Shown: positions 1 to 11,908 of the stretch, piece after piece | Layout: each line of letters begins with the position of its first letter | How positions within the stretch are numbered: position 1 is the first letter of the stretch | Assembly: GCA_014529385.2 (NCBI GenBank) | Contig: CM043950.1 | Coordinates: 65,242,935 to 65,306,934, forward strand | Origin: Adiantum capillus-veneris | Lineage: Eukaryota; Streptophyta; Polypodiopsida; Polypodiales; Pteridaceae | DNA: 64,000 nt | Reading direction: 5' to 3' | Position numbers and translations under genes: made by a program | The notes under the pieces: generated by a model | What the model was told of the DNA's origin: nothing | Database searches by the model: none | The model's input: only the letters and a program-made list of their open reading frames with translations

Positions 1-59
1 TGTACTGAGATCTTCCAAGCAAAGCAAACCAATGAGAGTTCAAGTGCTGGTATGCAACA

Positions 60-1800
60 TTGAACAACAATCTACTTCTAAATCCTCTTGCATCCTCAAT
101 TCCTCAAGCACACATCTTGGACACATCACAAACTTTCAAGCTTGTCAAGCTCATGAGCACCCCAGCCAAGGTATACTCACGAAAGCATAAGGAGTTCTTG
201 ATCGGCTTCATGTCCGAACTGTCTTCACTATTACAGCAGATAAGCCCAATATGGTTGTTGCAAGAAAGCACTATGTTCTTCTCACTGCATGAGAAATGAA
301 GGCCTCTTTCCAATTGTTCAAATGCAATCACTTATGCTTGCACCTTGAAGGTGTATGGTCTTATGCAAGACGTTGACATGGGTGAGAGAATTCACGATAA
401 CAGTACTGGTCAAGGGCTATTGGAAAGTGCTTGGTAGTGCTTTGATCGATGTCCTCATGAAAGCACAAAAATCTCCTTGTCCAAAATATTGGAGTGCATT
501 GATTGCATGATGTACCCATCAAGAACCTTCTGTAATAACAAACCTCCCTTGCCACAATGACGTGCATCTTGAAGGCATGTGGCTCTATGCAAGATGCTGA
601 TATGGGCACAAAAATTCACAAATATTCTGATGTTGAAAAAAGATGTCGTGCTTGGAATTGTCTTGCTCAATATGTATGCCAGATGTGGTGCAATTGAGAA
701 AGAACAGAAAGTGCTTGAGGAGCTTCCTATCCAGAATGTCGCCTCCTTGGAATACACTGATTGCGGGATGTGCACAACAACAGCAAGACCAGAAAGCTCT
801 AGGACATTTTTAGTGGATGCAAAGAAAGATTAGTCACCTATACTTTGGTCTTGAAGGCTATGCTTACATCTTGAAGGCATGTGGCTCTATGCAAGTGCCT
901 GAGGAGCTTCTTATCCAGAGTGTGGACTCTTGGAATGCATTGATTGCAAGATATGCCGCATAGGGATAGGGCCAAAAAGCTCTAGTTTGTTTTAAACATA
1001 TGCAAAACGAGGGTGTATCTCCAGTTGCAATCACCTACACATGCATCTCGAAAGGCATATGCAAAATGAGGGTGTCTCTCCAGTTGCAATCACCTACACA
1101 TGCATCTTGAAAGGCATGTGGCTCTACACAAGATGCTGCTATGAACACAAAAATTCACAAAGATGCTGATGTTGAAAAAAGATGTCGTGCTTGCCCCTGT
1201 CTCGGTCGATATGTATACCAAATGTGACGCGGTTGAGAAAGCACAAAAAGTTCTTGAGGAAGTTCCTGTCCAAAATGTCGCCTCTTGGAGTACACTAATT
1301 GCGGGACATGATTAACAAGACTGGGACCAAAAAGTTCTAGGCTCTTTTCAACGGATGCAAAGCAAGTGTATCTCTCTAGTTGGCAATCACATATGCATGC
1401 ATCTTGAAGGCATGTGGATCTACGCCAAGATGCTGATGTGGGCACAAAAATTCACAAAGATGATGATGTTGAAAAAAGATATCGTGCTTGGCACTGCCTT
1501 GGTCGATATGTATGCCAAATGTGGTGCACTTAAGAAAGCACACCAAGTGCTTGAGGCACTTCCTATTTAAATGCAAGTCTTGGAATGTATTGATTGTGGG
1601 ATACACGCGATAGGAGCAAGGCCAGAAAGCTCTATGCCATTTTCACGGATGCATCTCTTCAAATTCAATCTGAATGCAAATGCTTGCACCTTGAAGGCCA
1701 GTGACCTTCCACGAGCCGTTGACATAGGTGAGCATTGTCGAGAAATTTGCGGTCTTGCCAGGAAAGCACCGGGCTTATGGCTGTGAGAGTTTGTGAGAGA
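60..1800 (+). pseudogene. Decayed PLS-type PPR gene, left part
   Basis: Short + strand frames carry typical plant PPR phrases: VLGTALVDMYAKCGAL at about 1485-1540, LKACGSM-like segments and repeated SLEYTDCGM-type ends. PPR proteins bind RNA in plastids and mitochondria, each ~35-residue helical pair reading about one base; this is family knowledge. The segment around TGTTGAAAAAAGAT recurs at about 631, 1170 and 1468. The 298-bp spacing of the last two fits one P-L-S triplet. No frame stays open beyond about 80 codons, and stops and shifts occur in every unit, so it cannot encode a whole protein. The same gene type resumes at 3.84 kb on the same strand, so the intervening DNA probably interrupted one original locus. 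Confidence 0.75.
1001..1118 (+). repeat. 59-bp tandem duplication inside the PPR pseudogene
   Basis: Two near-identical copies start at about 1001 and 1060, each beginning TGCAAAA(C/T)GAGGGTGT and ending near AAAGGCAT. The 59-bp unit is not a multiple of three, so the duplication itself shifts the PPR frame. Confidence 0.8.
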
Positions 1801-1936
1801 ACTCAACAAAAACTATATGAAGGGGTTAAACCATAGATGCCATGAAGAATAGGGTTTGGAAAGAAGTGCAATCAAAGAAGACTCACTCTTTCTCTCTTGC
1901 ACTCACACACACAAAGAAAGAACGCAAAAGAGAATG

Positions 1937-2149
1937 TCAAAACAATATGAAGATGAAAACATCAAGGCTATGGTCATATCGTATCATGGGTAATATGAAA
2001 GGGTTAATGGATGAGTTAATGGCATTCAATCTTGGCTGACCAAATAGGCTACGAATTGTTCTTTGGAATTGTAGTTTTGTGCTTACCATAATATATATAT
2101 TTTGTCTAGTGATTGGGATTAATTGTGTGTACAAATCCTCTTGGTTCAT
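1937..2149 (-). CDS. Small retroelement leader ORF, type a (70 aa), in a remnant
   Basis: A 70-residue frame closely resembling the first leader ORF of the large retrotransposon (57383-57595). Shared features are the start MN(Q/H)EDLY, the block STKLQFQR, a central LG/FG..R, NPFILP.IRYD, and the end SLDV.IF.LF. Its start codon overlaps the stop of the upstream frame by four bases (ATGA at 2146-2149). I do not recognise the family and assign no function. It remains open although the surrounding remnant is old, which suggests real coding origin. Confidence 0.5.
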   Translation of the reverse strand: MNQEDLYTQLIPITRQNIYIMVSTKLQFQRTIRSLFGQPRLNAINSSINPFILPMIRYDHSLDVFIFILF

Positions 2150-2364
2150 AGCAAGATAACTATGCTTACATCAAAAGAAAAATTATAGTCTATGAGAAGT
2201 AGTATGATGGGATCCGGTGATAGAAGTATTTCATTGAGCCTTTCAGGGCCGAAGAGAAACACTATACGTTGTTGAAAGTGTATTTTACGGATAATCCATA
2301 CGTTAATTCTAATAGATCGTACAGAGTGAAAGCGATAGAAATGATCATCATGTGGGTTATTCAT
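2146..2364 (-). CDS. Small retroelement leader ORF, type b (72 aa), in a remnant
   Basis: This 72-residue frame matches the second leader ORF of the large retrotransposon (57143-57361): RINV.I.RKIHFQQR, then a central MFG/LFG, EIL.SP.P.IL, and a hydrophobic DV.I..L end. It is also a distant paralogue of its type-a neighbour. In the intact element a precedes b; here b precedes a, with a stop-start overlap. Function unknown. Confidence 0.5.
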   Translation of the reverse strand: MNNPHDDHFYRFHSVRSIRINVWIIRKIHFQQRIVFLFGPERLNEILLSPDPIILLLIDYNFSFDVSIVILL

Positions 2365-2399
2365 CTAGGATAGTATGTGAGAAATGTAGATATGAGAGA

Positions 2400-2552
2400 A
2401 GTGAAGAGATGAGAAGTTTCCCTCCCAAGCCCTATTCTTGCCCGTAGGCAATAAGGATACTGCGGGGAGAGATGTACCTGTAGCAAGAGAACCTAGAGAG
2501 GATGAATTACTAAGAATGAGAGAGATAGGTTTGGTTAAGGAGATGAGATTAG

Positions 2553-2631
<79 letters not shown>

Positions 2632-3480
2632 TATTGGATTAGAGATGAAAATGAAAACAACAAGAAATCAAGAAAACATCAATGTAGAACACATCTTACT
2701 TGAAACCCTTCGGCACCATTATTGATGGGAGAGAGAAGAAGAGTGGATAATTCCACTTTGATTGATACACCAAGTACAAGACCTTCTTTGATTATAGTTG
2801 ATCTTCCAAGGTTAGCTTGTTGCAAGAATGGCTAGTCTCCCTCTAGGAGAAAGTGTAGGCTTGGGCTTATGTTAATGGCTAAGTACAATTAGGCATTACT
2901 ACTCACTCCCTCGAGAATTCCTCTCATCAATGGCTTGAATGCTTGAGTTCCTTCCAAGGAAGAAGAGGTCCCCTTTTATAGGTGAAGGGAACCCCCAAGG
3001 GTTTACACAAGAAGAGAGGAGCCAGTGTGAACAAGAATTGGAAAAGTTGGAAATGAGCTGCCCCTGCATGATGTGGGCAGACTGGGTCCAGTATTTTGAT
3101 CATATCTCCTCAACCGTGGCTCCAAATAAAAAAGTAAAAATATGGGCAAAAACTTCAGCTCATTAGCTACGATTTTTATTTTAAAATCGTTTTCCAATTC
3201 GGATTGGAACCTTGTGTAAAAAATTCATCAAAATAGGGTCCATTTATGGCAGCAAAAGTCTTCATGTGGTCTCCTTAGCCTAGACTTTCATTTAATTCCA
3301 AAGGACACCTCATGCCTTATGAAAGCATGACATTGCTCCTTGACAAAGTTTTGTAATCATGCTTGCAATAATGCATTAAAATAAGTGTATCTTTGAAATC
3401 ATGCCACCTAGTGTCCCACTAGGATTTGATTCTCTCCTAGTAGCTATTTAAAAAGAAATATAAGAAAAGTATAAAAAATA
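2400..3480 (-). mobile_element. Diverged LTR-like segment of a Tat-type relative
   Basis: Read on the minus strand, this segment lies directly upstream of the leader ORFs at 1937-2364, where the large element has its 5' LTR. It has a TATAAAAGG box (plus-strand positions 2972-2980) and a stretch near 3110-3230 that resembles 49690-49850 of the intact LTR (CTCA..GCTACGA, then CAAATTC/CCAATTCGGA, then GTGAA-type sequence). Identity is low and the borders are estimated. It contains no gene. Confidence 0.4.
2557..2635. repeat. (AT)n microsatellite
   Basis: A nearly pure AT dinucleotide tract with a single G interruption at 2613. Confidence 0.95.
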
Positions 3481-3838
3481 CATTGAATATATATATATTG
3501 GAGTTTACCCTAGATATAGGATCTAGCTAGGGTGTGAGATGATAATGAAATAGTAGAAATAAAGAATCAATGCTTTTTGCCCCAAGTTAAAGAGGCGGAG
3601 CTTTTGATGCTTTTCCCATAGTATTTTCTGATGGTAAAGTAAGGATATGTTACCCTTGAGAAAAATAATAGGATGAGATAGAAGGCTTATTATTATACTT
3701 AAATATGCATATGTACACTATAGGAAATATAATTATGTATCTAAAAAAATACAAGATAGATCTTGTAGCATGCGTTCCCACTATGTACGTGTCACAACAC
3801 GACAACGTATTAACGAGAAGATACCTGATCCAGCACGC
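3480..3838. other. No gene seen
   Basis: AT-rich spacer between the LTR-like remnant and the right part of the PPR pseudogene. I see no open frame of note and no structured repeat. Confidence 0.5.
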
Positions 3839-4577
3839 TTGGTGAAGGATATCATGCTTGGAAATTCTTTGGTTGACATGTATGCCAAATGTGGTACTGC
3901 CACGAAAGCATGAAAAGTTCGTGATGGGCTTTCTCTCTAGAATGGAGATTGTCAATCAGGGGTTGTTGTAAAGAACTGTCATGCTTGGCAATGATTTGGT
4001 TGACATGTATGCCAAGTGTGGTGTACTTTTGAAATCTCAACAAGTTCTCGACGAGCTTCCTGATCGAGATCTAGTCTCTTGGAATGCATTGATTACAGGT
4101 TATGTCCAACAAGGGCAGGGCTAAGAAGCATTGGGATGTTTCCAGTGGATGCGAAGCGAGGGCTTCTCTTCAGGTGCAGTCACCTATGCTTGCATTTTGA
4201 AGGCATGTGGCACTTTGAAAGACGTCGACACAGGAAAACAAATTCATGATGAGCTTGTTAGTCGGGGACTGTTCAACAAAAATGTCGTGCTTGGTAATGC
4301 TTTGGTTGACATGTATGCCAAGTGTAGTGTACTTTTCGAAGCACAACAAGTTCTTGACGAGCTTCACGTCCGGGATGCAGTCTCTTGGAATGCATTGATT
4401 GCAGGATATGCCCAACAAGATCAGGGCCAGGAAGTGCTTGGCTGTTTTCATCAGATGCAAAGTTCCTTTCACAATGCAGTCTCTTGGAATGCATTGATTG
4501 CAGGATATGCCCAACAAGATCAGGGCCAGGAAGTGTTTGGCTGTTTTCATCAGATGCAAAGTGCCTTTCACAGTTGA
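3838..4577 (+). pseudogene. PPR gene, right part, with one open 148-aa segment
   Basis: PPR units continue on the same strand as at 60-1800. About 3860-4130 is broken by stops, but LVDMYAKCG- and DLVSWNALI-type phrases are readable. From 4131 a frame of 148 codons is open and holds four PPR-like units: TYACILKACG, IHDELVSRGL, VLGNALVDMYAKC and VSWNALIAGYAQQ twice. The last unit is duplicated in frame (99 bp). The frame ends at 4575-4577 without an E/DYW tail. It is probably the right half of a gene interrupted by the Tat-type remnant. A transcribed fragment cannot be excluded. Confidence 0.7.
4375..4572 (+). repeat. 99-bp in-frame tandem duplication of one PPR unit
   Basis: Copy 1 is 4375-4473 and copy 2 is 4474-4572, differing at only about two or three bases. 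Each encodes 33 residues starting with the VSWNALIAGYAQQ block. Confidence 0.9.
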
Positions 4578-4579
4578 GC

Positions 4580-5178
4580 ACCATCGTTCTTGCTTCCACC
4601 ATATTTGGACGTATAAAGCGACGAGTGAATTTTGATAGGCTTTGAATTGAAACAAGCTGAAATATAAAAATTCCCGCTTCTTCCTAAAGTTCCTCCACCC
4701 AAATAGTCACAAGCTTATCTCCTTCATCCTCCATTGCCCTCTCTTGCAGCGGGTTAAGAGCAGAAGATGCCCAGCATCGTTGATGCAAGGTGCATCGACG
4801 ACAGACATTCAATCGCGCGGTCACTAAGCATTATCATTCTATGATTTTTTGACATTTTTGACACTGCGAACGCAGTTAATGAACACACTAAGAATTGCAC
4901 GCTGCCGTGGGAATGGCATGTTCCCTCGTATTATAAAAATTGGGGAGGACTGTGCAAACTCCCCCGTGCAAGGAAACTTGCATGTTTTTTTTTTTTTTTT
5001 GAAACATAAAAATTGGAACAACAAACAATTAATAACATTGACATCTTGTATGCTTACGAACATTGAGCTTGACAAACCTCTAACCCTCCTCGTGGTTTTC
5101 TGCAAAGTACCCCTCTGAAGCACTACTATCGGTATCTCGTTCTTTCGAGGTACACCTTTGAATAACGGCAATCGGTGG

Positions 5179-5229
<51 letters not shown>

Positions 5230-6320
5230 CTTTCATAAATTTTTTTACTTGAGAAATTTTGAAATGGCATATATAGTTTTCAATATTTTGCTCGAGAAAG
5301 ATTTAGAAGAGCTACGGCAACAAGGAGAGGATGCCTCACCGGCATCTGGAGGGGGGCGTATGCATGTAACTATGGATCGCTATGAGGTACCTTATGATTA
5401 CCAAATATCGAAAGCTACCTTTTGGTTTGAAAGAGCTTGCTAAGATTTCAATATGGGTCTCTCCCTGCCCCCCAAGTTTGTCTTCTAGAGGTTCTTGTTT
5501 TCTCTTACCCTCGGACTTTGCGGCTAACGAAGCACTCTAGTTTGGATCTATGAGTCTCAAACAACAAAATCCCATTTCCTTAAAATTTGAGGCCTAAAAG
5601 CTTCTTGCGATCTTGCACTTTAAAAGAGGACCAGCATACTGATCATTCAATTCTTCATATCCTTGAAACTCATTATCTGTTGCATTTGATGACTCCCTAT
5701 AGTCTTTGGCCAAAATGTTGTATATTTACCAGTGTGTTTGTTGGTTTTTTTTTTCAAGATCACTACTTATGTTTTGCTAACATCTTTTCCAGAATTTAGG
5801 ATATTCTTAATCCCTTGAAAAACTAGCGGACTATCCCTCACATAGTCTGTTACCAATCAATTTGTGTGCCTACTCACTACATATGCTTTTTAATTATATA
5901 TGGGATTTTATAGTGTTTGGAGAAAACTCAAGACTACAAACTCAGATGCTCTTCCACCTCAACGAACGGGCTTCATCTCACTAGCTTTCGAGGACGGATT
6001 CTACATCAAGAAGGGGGGCATGTTAACCCTCACGGACACCCTATCACCTTCAATGGTCTTATCATTTATTTGAGTCATGGACCGGGCTTGTCGATCCAAT
6101 AGGTGTGTAGGTGATCACTGATGACAGGCGCACCACTTATCCCATTTTCACATGATTTTTACTATGATTGGCCACTGTGGGCGCCCATGTGTGAATGGGT
6201 TATATTGTTACAAAAGGTCCATTTTGACCTGAAATCCTCATTCTTTGAGGTGCATGCTAAGAAGTTGTCTTGCTCTACTTGTATTTTCTTCTCCTTTGTG
6301 TACTCAATGTACTCACGGGT
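4580..6320. other. No gene seen; poly-T and (CT)n tracts
   Basis: Contains a T run near 4987-5000 and a (CT)n tract at 5180-5226. The frames here are short and show no family motif. Confidence 0.5.
5180..5226. repeat. (CT)n microsatellite
   Basis: Pure CT dinucleotide tract of about 47 bases. Confidence 0.95.
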
Positions 6321-6349
6321 GTGTATGTGTGTGTGTGTGTGTGTGTGTG

Positions 6350-6421
<72 letters not shown>
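6319..6421. repeat. Compound (GT)n-(GA)n microsatellite
   Basis: GT units at 6319-6349 are followed by a pure GA tract at about 6353-6421. Confidence 0.95.
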
Positions 6422-6422
<1 letters not shown>

Positions 6423-6438
6423 CTTTGATAAAGTGTTG

Positions 6439-8913
6439 CTATGGAGGTTGTTGAACTACCATCTGAGGTGGGTACTCTCCTTGATAATATTTTGGGTGAA
6501 TTTTATACTGCATTACTAGGATTTCACCTTGCATATAGAAATGAAATTGAAGTGGCTTAGAGTGTCCAACTAGAGCATCTTGTCCATCACATATGTACCC
6601 TTTAACAAATAATTTGAAGTCAGGAACCTGTGTCATCAGAAATGGTGCTGGAGCTGAGCTTTCACATTTTTGGAAAAGTTCCATCAAATGTGGAAAAGTG
6701 AATGTCATTCCTTTTTGCAATCTCTCTAAGAAGCTACTAAACATTGCATCTATGTCCTCATGTGTATGACCCACCATTAAGAATCCCAAATGCACGGTTT
6801 TGAAAACACCTTTTGCTACTAGCAAGGATAAGTATGCAATTAAATATCAATTCTTATTTTCTCTTGCACAATTATCTAACTGTAGTAAAATATTCCCATG
6901 CAATTTTTGAAATATAGGAGTGGACATGGTATCCTCAACACATTGAGAGGAGGCTGATTGTAAGTTAGCAATCTCTTCATTACATCCTTCAATAGTCAAC
7001 GATGGTGTTATTGTTGATGCATTCCTCTCATTGCATTCTGTTTTGGCGGTCTAGAGCCTTCCTTGAGTTCAATGCGTTGACTAATTTACATTTCTATGTG
7101 GCATACCATCATGGCATAAATCTCCTAGTCCATGGTTTTTTGTTCTTTCCAAATTCTGTAAGCATAATGCAAGTGAACCAATTGTAGCATTGGGACCTAA
7201 AGGCCATCTATACCATTAAGCGAGAAATGACCATACATCCCCTGATCATGTCTATGCATTATCATACATGTTAATGATACTTGTAGTAGATATGCATTCA
7301 CATACTCTTTTGAGTTCACATGAAATCTAGGTATTGTTGGCTTTTTATGGTCCATTTTATCATGTATAATGCATAGATACTTATCCTTTTGCAATTGTGA
7401 GAACTTATGCCAGGTGTAGTACACATTCTTACAACTTTGTTGTTGCACCATGTGAATTGTACATTCATCCTTAAAACGTGCAATCAACTCATCATCCTTT
7501 GTTGACTCTAGTTAAGATTTTATCTGACTACACACAACACATTTGAAGAACTCACTTGGTTTTGACAAGGTTGCATTACAAAACTTTGTATTCCAAATCC
7601 TATTGAATGTAGTGCTAGACATTGGCTTAAGACTCATAATCTCAAGTGTTTTATTGACATCTTGTAAAATGTCTATTTGCTTGTTCGTGTTTGGTATTGC
7701 AAGCAAGGTTTCCCTAGTACCATCTTCCATAGTTCTACTCTTATGTGGCATTCTCTTTGACTTTTCCTCTACAAAAGAGCGTATCAAAGCTCTACCCATT
7801 TTTGTATGATCTCTTCCTTTTCTTATGACAACATCATTACCATACACTGAGTGTCAAACCCTATTTTCAAATTGTTCATGATAATGATAAAATGAAGTTT
7901 TTGGAATGCCATGAATTTTGTATCAAGCTCTACTGCAAACCTCATTTCCATCAAAAGAAAATACATAGCAAGTATGTGTAGTTGTTTTGTTCTCACGCTA
8001 AGCAGTCAACATTGTATTATATACATAGCTGGTTCTATTTTGCAAACTTTGTCCCGAAAATTCATTGTGCATAGCCATGACCTTATCTTGGTTGGCATCC
8101 TTCTGGAAAAAATATATGGTTGAAACAAGCTGGATAGACGGGGATGCTTGATTGGATTTCTTATAAGGTGTCATAGTCATTTTTGGCTTCCTATTTATAA
8201 AGCAATACTTTTTTTTTTTTGAAATAGGATCTACCAAATGAGACAAGTCATTGTATATGTATTATAATGCATCTATAGTATGTAAATACTCACACCGTAA
8301 CAAATGCTTTTCCATCCATAGTTGTCACTCTCTTGATAGGCCAACAAATTGATTGATGCTACATACATCAGATTCTGTAGAAATACTAGCCTCACCAAAA
8401 TATAATGCTACAATAACAATACCAATACCAATACCAATACCAATGTTACCTTCACCTAGCTCGCCACAGTTTACAAAATCAAATGGACACACATACATGA
8501 AAACCCCCTTGGCTACTACATGCATTTTGCTTTCATTCCATACTTGAACCCTCTTTGCCTTCTAAACCTGCATGTAGCTCATTCCATCATAAGATGCCTC
8601 CAATGCTCCCAATTTCTTTGTTAGCTTGAGGCATATAAACCCCTTCATACTGCATCTCATTCATATGATGTAGCAACCCAATAATCCATTTCACAATACT
8701 ATGAAACGCATCTCCCACTCTCAATGCATCCATTGTTGGAAATGGAATGAGTGATTTATTTTTAAAACACAAATCAACTGACACCGATACATTGCCTTCC
8801 CCAATAAGCACACTAGAACAATATGTATTTGGGTCTATTCCACGTACACTCCCAATGTCAACCTTTTGTGTGACTACAAACATGCATACTCTATCACCAT
8901 GATTAAAACTCAT
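6439..8913 (-). pseudogene. Broken DUF7869-type protein
   Basis: Read right to left, the minus strand gives an N-terminal piece (8913-8587), a middle piece (7847-7512, ending FFKCVVCSQIKS), a piece with the phrases IIHDKMDHKKPTIPRF and GMYGHFSLNG (7487-7197), and a C-terminal piece with LLQLDNCARENKN followed by GFLMVGHTHEDIDAMFSSF (about 6880-6720). The GHTHEDID phrase is characteristic, as I recall it, of DUF7869 proteins, a large family of unknown function often found in repetitive plant and animal DNA. A TGA at 6847-6849 replaces the codon after ENKN, and other joins need introns or frameshifts. Because the conserved core is interrupted I call it a pseudogene. Introns could explain some of the gaps but not the TGA. 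Confidence 0.65.
8418..8444. repeat. (ATACCA)n hexanucleotide repeat
   Basis: About four to five units of ACCAAT/ATACCA lie within the broken DUF7869-type locus. On the minus strand they encode alternating Gly-Ile. Confidence 0.9.
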
Positions 8914-9069
8914 ACCTGCAAGAACATTTCAACAAATAATTGTTAAACAAACCATCAGAAAGTATTTGGACAATTACATGGCAAGTGTGTCAGTACGGAG
9001 TCTTGTACTTGTACATTGACCATATTATGGCTATTGAGTGCTTTGTTGTTTATGTAATTGGAAAAGAAA

Positions 9070-9560
9070 CTTAGAAAAAGGACATCCTATGGCCCTAGGG
9101 CCATAGTGTGCTCTATGTAGATGGAACAAAGGGCACCCGTATTGCCTTAGGAGTGGAGATTATATGTGCATCCTATGGCCCTAGGGACAAAGGGCTGTAT
9201 ATGTAGGTGTGAGAAGTGCCCCACATAGCCCAAAAGGTGAGCAAAAAGGATACCCTACAACCTCAGGGCCATAGGGTTCTCTATGTCAGTGTGTGAAAGG
9301 AAATCTTTAAAGCCAACAAGCATCACCAAGGGGCAGCTTATGGCCCTAGGGCCATAGGCTGATTTTTGTAGGTGTTTCATGAAGAGTTATATAGATTCCT
9401 TAAGGTCACCTCATGGTGAGTATATATGTAGGAGGTGTTTCATAATGAGTATATATACATCCCATAGACATAGGGCCATATCGTGTTGTATATAGATGTT
9501 TCATGATGAGTATATATACATCTTATGGACTTAGGCCCATAGGGTGTTCTATGCAGGTGA
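9070..9560. repeat. Dispersed units of a palindromic repeat (TATGGCCCTAGGGCCATA type)
   Basis: The 18-base perfect palindrome, or near copies of it, appears at about 9090, 9175, 9265, 9340, 9465 and 9530. The units are separated by irregular spacers that share phrases such as TGTAGGTG, TTTCATGATGAG and TATATATACAT. The same palindrome forms the ordered array at 42.9-44.3 kb. I see no coding capacity here. Confidence 0.75.
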
Positions 9561-9599
9561 AACAAAGAGCATCACATAACCATGACACAAGGTCAATAG

Positions 9600-10516
9600 G
9601 AGACCAAGAAGGGTTGACAAAATGCTCTTTGTCATGCATCATAAAGAGAGACCCTATGGACCTAGGTCAATGTGCTCATGTTGCATGTGCAAATATGCAC
9701 ATGTTTTTGTCCATGAATGTATGTTTGCGTCGTATGCGTGATTTACCCTCGGATCACAAATTTATTCTTGTAAAATTTGCAAAATGTTTTTAAGATGGTG
9801 TAAAAGGTGCAAGTGAGAGCTCCCCAGCATGTATGGGGGTACATAATAGTCGCACGCTTGAATATGCAGGTGCAACTGTGTTGCAAGTGGCATAAATAAA
9901 GAATAGATGTGCACTTGTATAATCGCATGTGCATGTATACACATAATTTTTTTGAAGAGATGCATATTTTCTTGAATATATAGAAATCTATGTTGCACAT
10001 TTGACTGCACGTATATGCCACACATTCAAATCTAAATGAAAACCCAAAAGATTAGAAGTTTTCAAAAATTTCAAAGCTAATAACAATTTTACAAATTTTC
10101 AACAATTTTTATAAATTTCAAAATTTTTAGACGTCCCAAACTTTGCTATAATGGGTTTTCAAGTCCCTTGACCGATATTGGAAAAAACATGGCGCACTTT
10201 TTTCAAGCCAAAACTTATCAATTTTGGCTATTTTTAGTGCTTATTTTCCTATGCGAATTTTGGCCCAGAGATCCGAACTTACTTCATATGAACCGTTCCA
10301 CTCGTAGTGTCGAGATATGGACACTAAAAGATTCTTGTGCCAATGATTTTTAAAAAAGGGCTCTCTTTTCCCAGAAAGCTCTCAAAAATTCCAAGCCAAT
10401 GAGCTATGTCTCATCGTGAACAAATGCCTAAAACTCTAGCAATTTCACGTGCATTAGCCAAAGCGTGTGAACAACCCCTAGATTAAAAATTTGAATTTTG
10501 AATTTGCACCTAACCT

Positions 10517-10518
<2 letters not shown>
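9600..10518. other. No gene seen
   Basis: The small frames here lack any family motif. The stretch near 10040-10140 is rich in AATTTT. Confidence 0.5.

Positions 10519-10593
<75 letters not shown>
10519..10593. repeat. (CT)n microsatellite
   Basis: Pure CT tract of about 75 bases. Confidence 0.95.
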
Positions 10594-10596
<3 letters not shown>

Positions 10597-10599
10597 CGC

Positions 10600-11900
10600 C
10601 ACGAGGACGGACATCTGCAGCATAGCTATCTAACACTAACATATGCCAATACTTAGGGGAGTGACTCAAGATGGGGCACGGTGAGGTTTTTAATCTCAGG
10701 AGTGAACCTACAAAACTACTCAAGTGACTACTTTAGAAAATCTATCACTCTCTAGTTTAGAAATCTACCTATATCCAATCTTACCGCTCTAGGTCATCAT
10801 GCCTTTTCAACATCCAAACAGAGTTAAAATACAAAAAAACTTAAGGAGGAGTATTACAACGCCTAAGGGCACAATCGAACCAAGTTCTGTGGTCATCAAA
10901 GAAGGTATTAAAATCACAATCCATCCCAAAAAATGTGCAAAAAATTGCAACAGAACTATTCAAAAAGGTAGCTCAATGTGTTACAAACACTCTTCCAAGG
11001 TCAAAACATCAAAAGATAACCATTTTAGCACTCAAATCCATGCATCTATCTCACAAACAGGTTGTCGCACAAACTAAAGCAAAACTGAGACTGATTACAC
11101 TTAGATTGAAGAGCAAGAGACAAGGAACACAATGCACTAATCAAAATCGTTTTTTGATTACTAGACAAAGAGAAAAATTGAATACAAGTTGCAGCAGAAC
11201 TGCAGCTCACAGTCGATGTCCAAAAGCTCCTTACAGATAATGATCATGTTACTTTAGAAACTAAGGGTTTTGACCCAAAGACTTGGGACCCTTTCCCATG
11301 GTCATTGGCCACTTTACAAGGATTGTACGTTTTGAGAAAAAAATAGAGAATACTACGCTAGGTGAATACACCTCAAGAATCATTACTTTCTAATTACAAG
11401 GCTTCTTCATAAAAAAGATAGAGTACAATGAAGTGTGGCTTGTAGCCGGCTCTTAGGTGCCCGTCCACTACATCCTCCAAACAAAAAGAGAAGTCAATAA
11501 TAAAAGAGTCCTCTAAATAGAGTGACATGAGATGCAAGATTGATGGCCACAATATGAATAGTTAAATGCTAAATTTGATCAAAAAAGTTAATGCTAAGAA
11601 TAGAAAAACAGTCACGGACGCTTCACGAAGATAAAACCTACATCAAGCTTGATTATAGTAAAAATAGCATAACTTTCTGTTGCAAACTCCGTTTGCTGCA
11701 AACCAAGTAGTCAATCAAAGAGCATGAGTAGACGAACACGTGATGAGCTCTTCTCTCCATTGAGATTTCCTGTATCTCCAAATTTTGAGCAGAAGACCCT
11801 CAAAAATTGAGAGAAAGTTGAGGGTGCGAAGATACAAATCAACAAGTAAATATATATAAAAGAGTATCATACATTTCTCTGAGGGAGGGAAATTAATGAA
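10600..11900. other. No gene recognised
   Basis: A 92-codon frame at 10799-11077 (+) is lysine-rich with a few cysteines but matches no family I know. Near 11260-11340 a short + strand stretch reads KGFDPKTWDPFPWSLATLQ, possibly a retroelement scrap. Nothing else is supported. Confidence 0.4.
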
Positions 11901-11908
11901 TGGCTTTT

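Noticed and set aside
2438-2725. A 95-codon frame with poly-Ile-Tyr
   Set aside because: Translation of the (AT)n tract.
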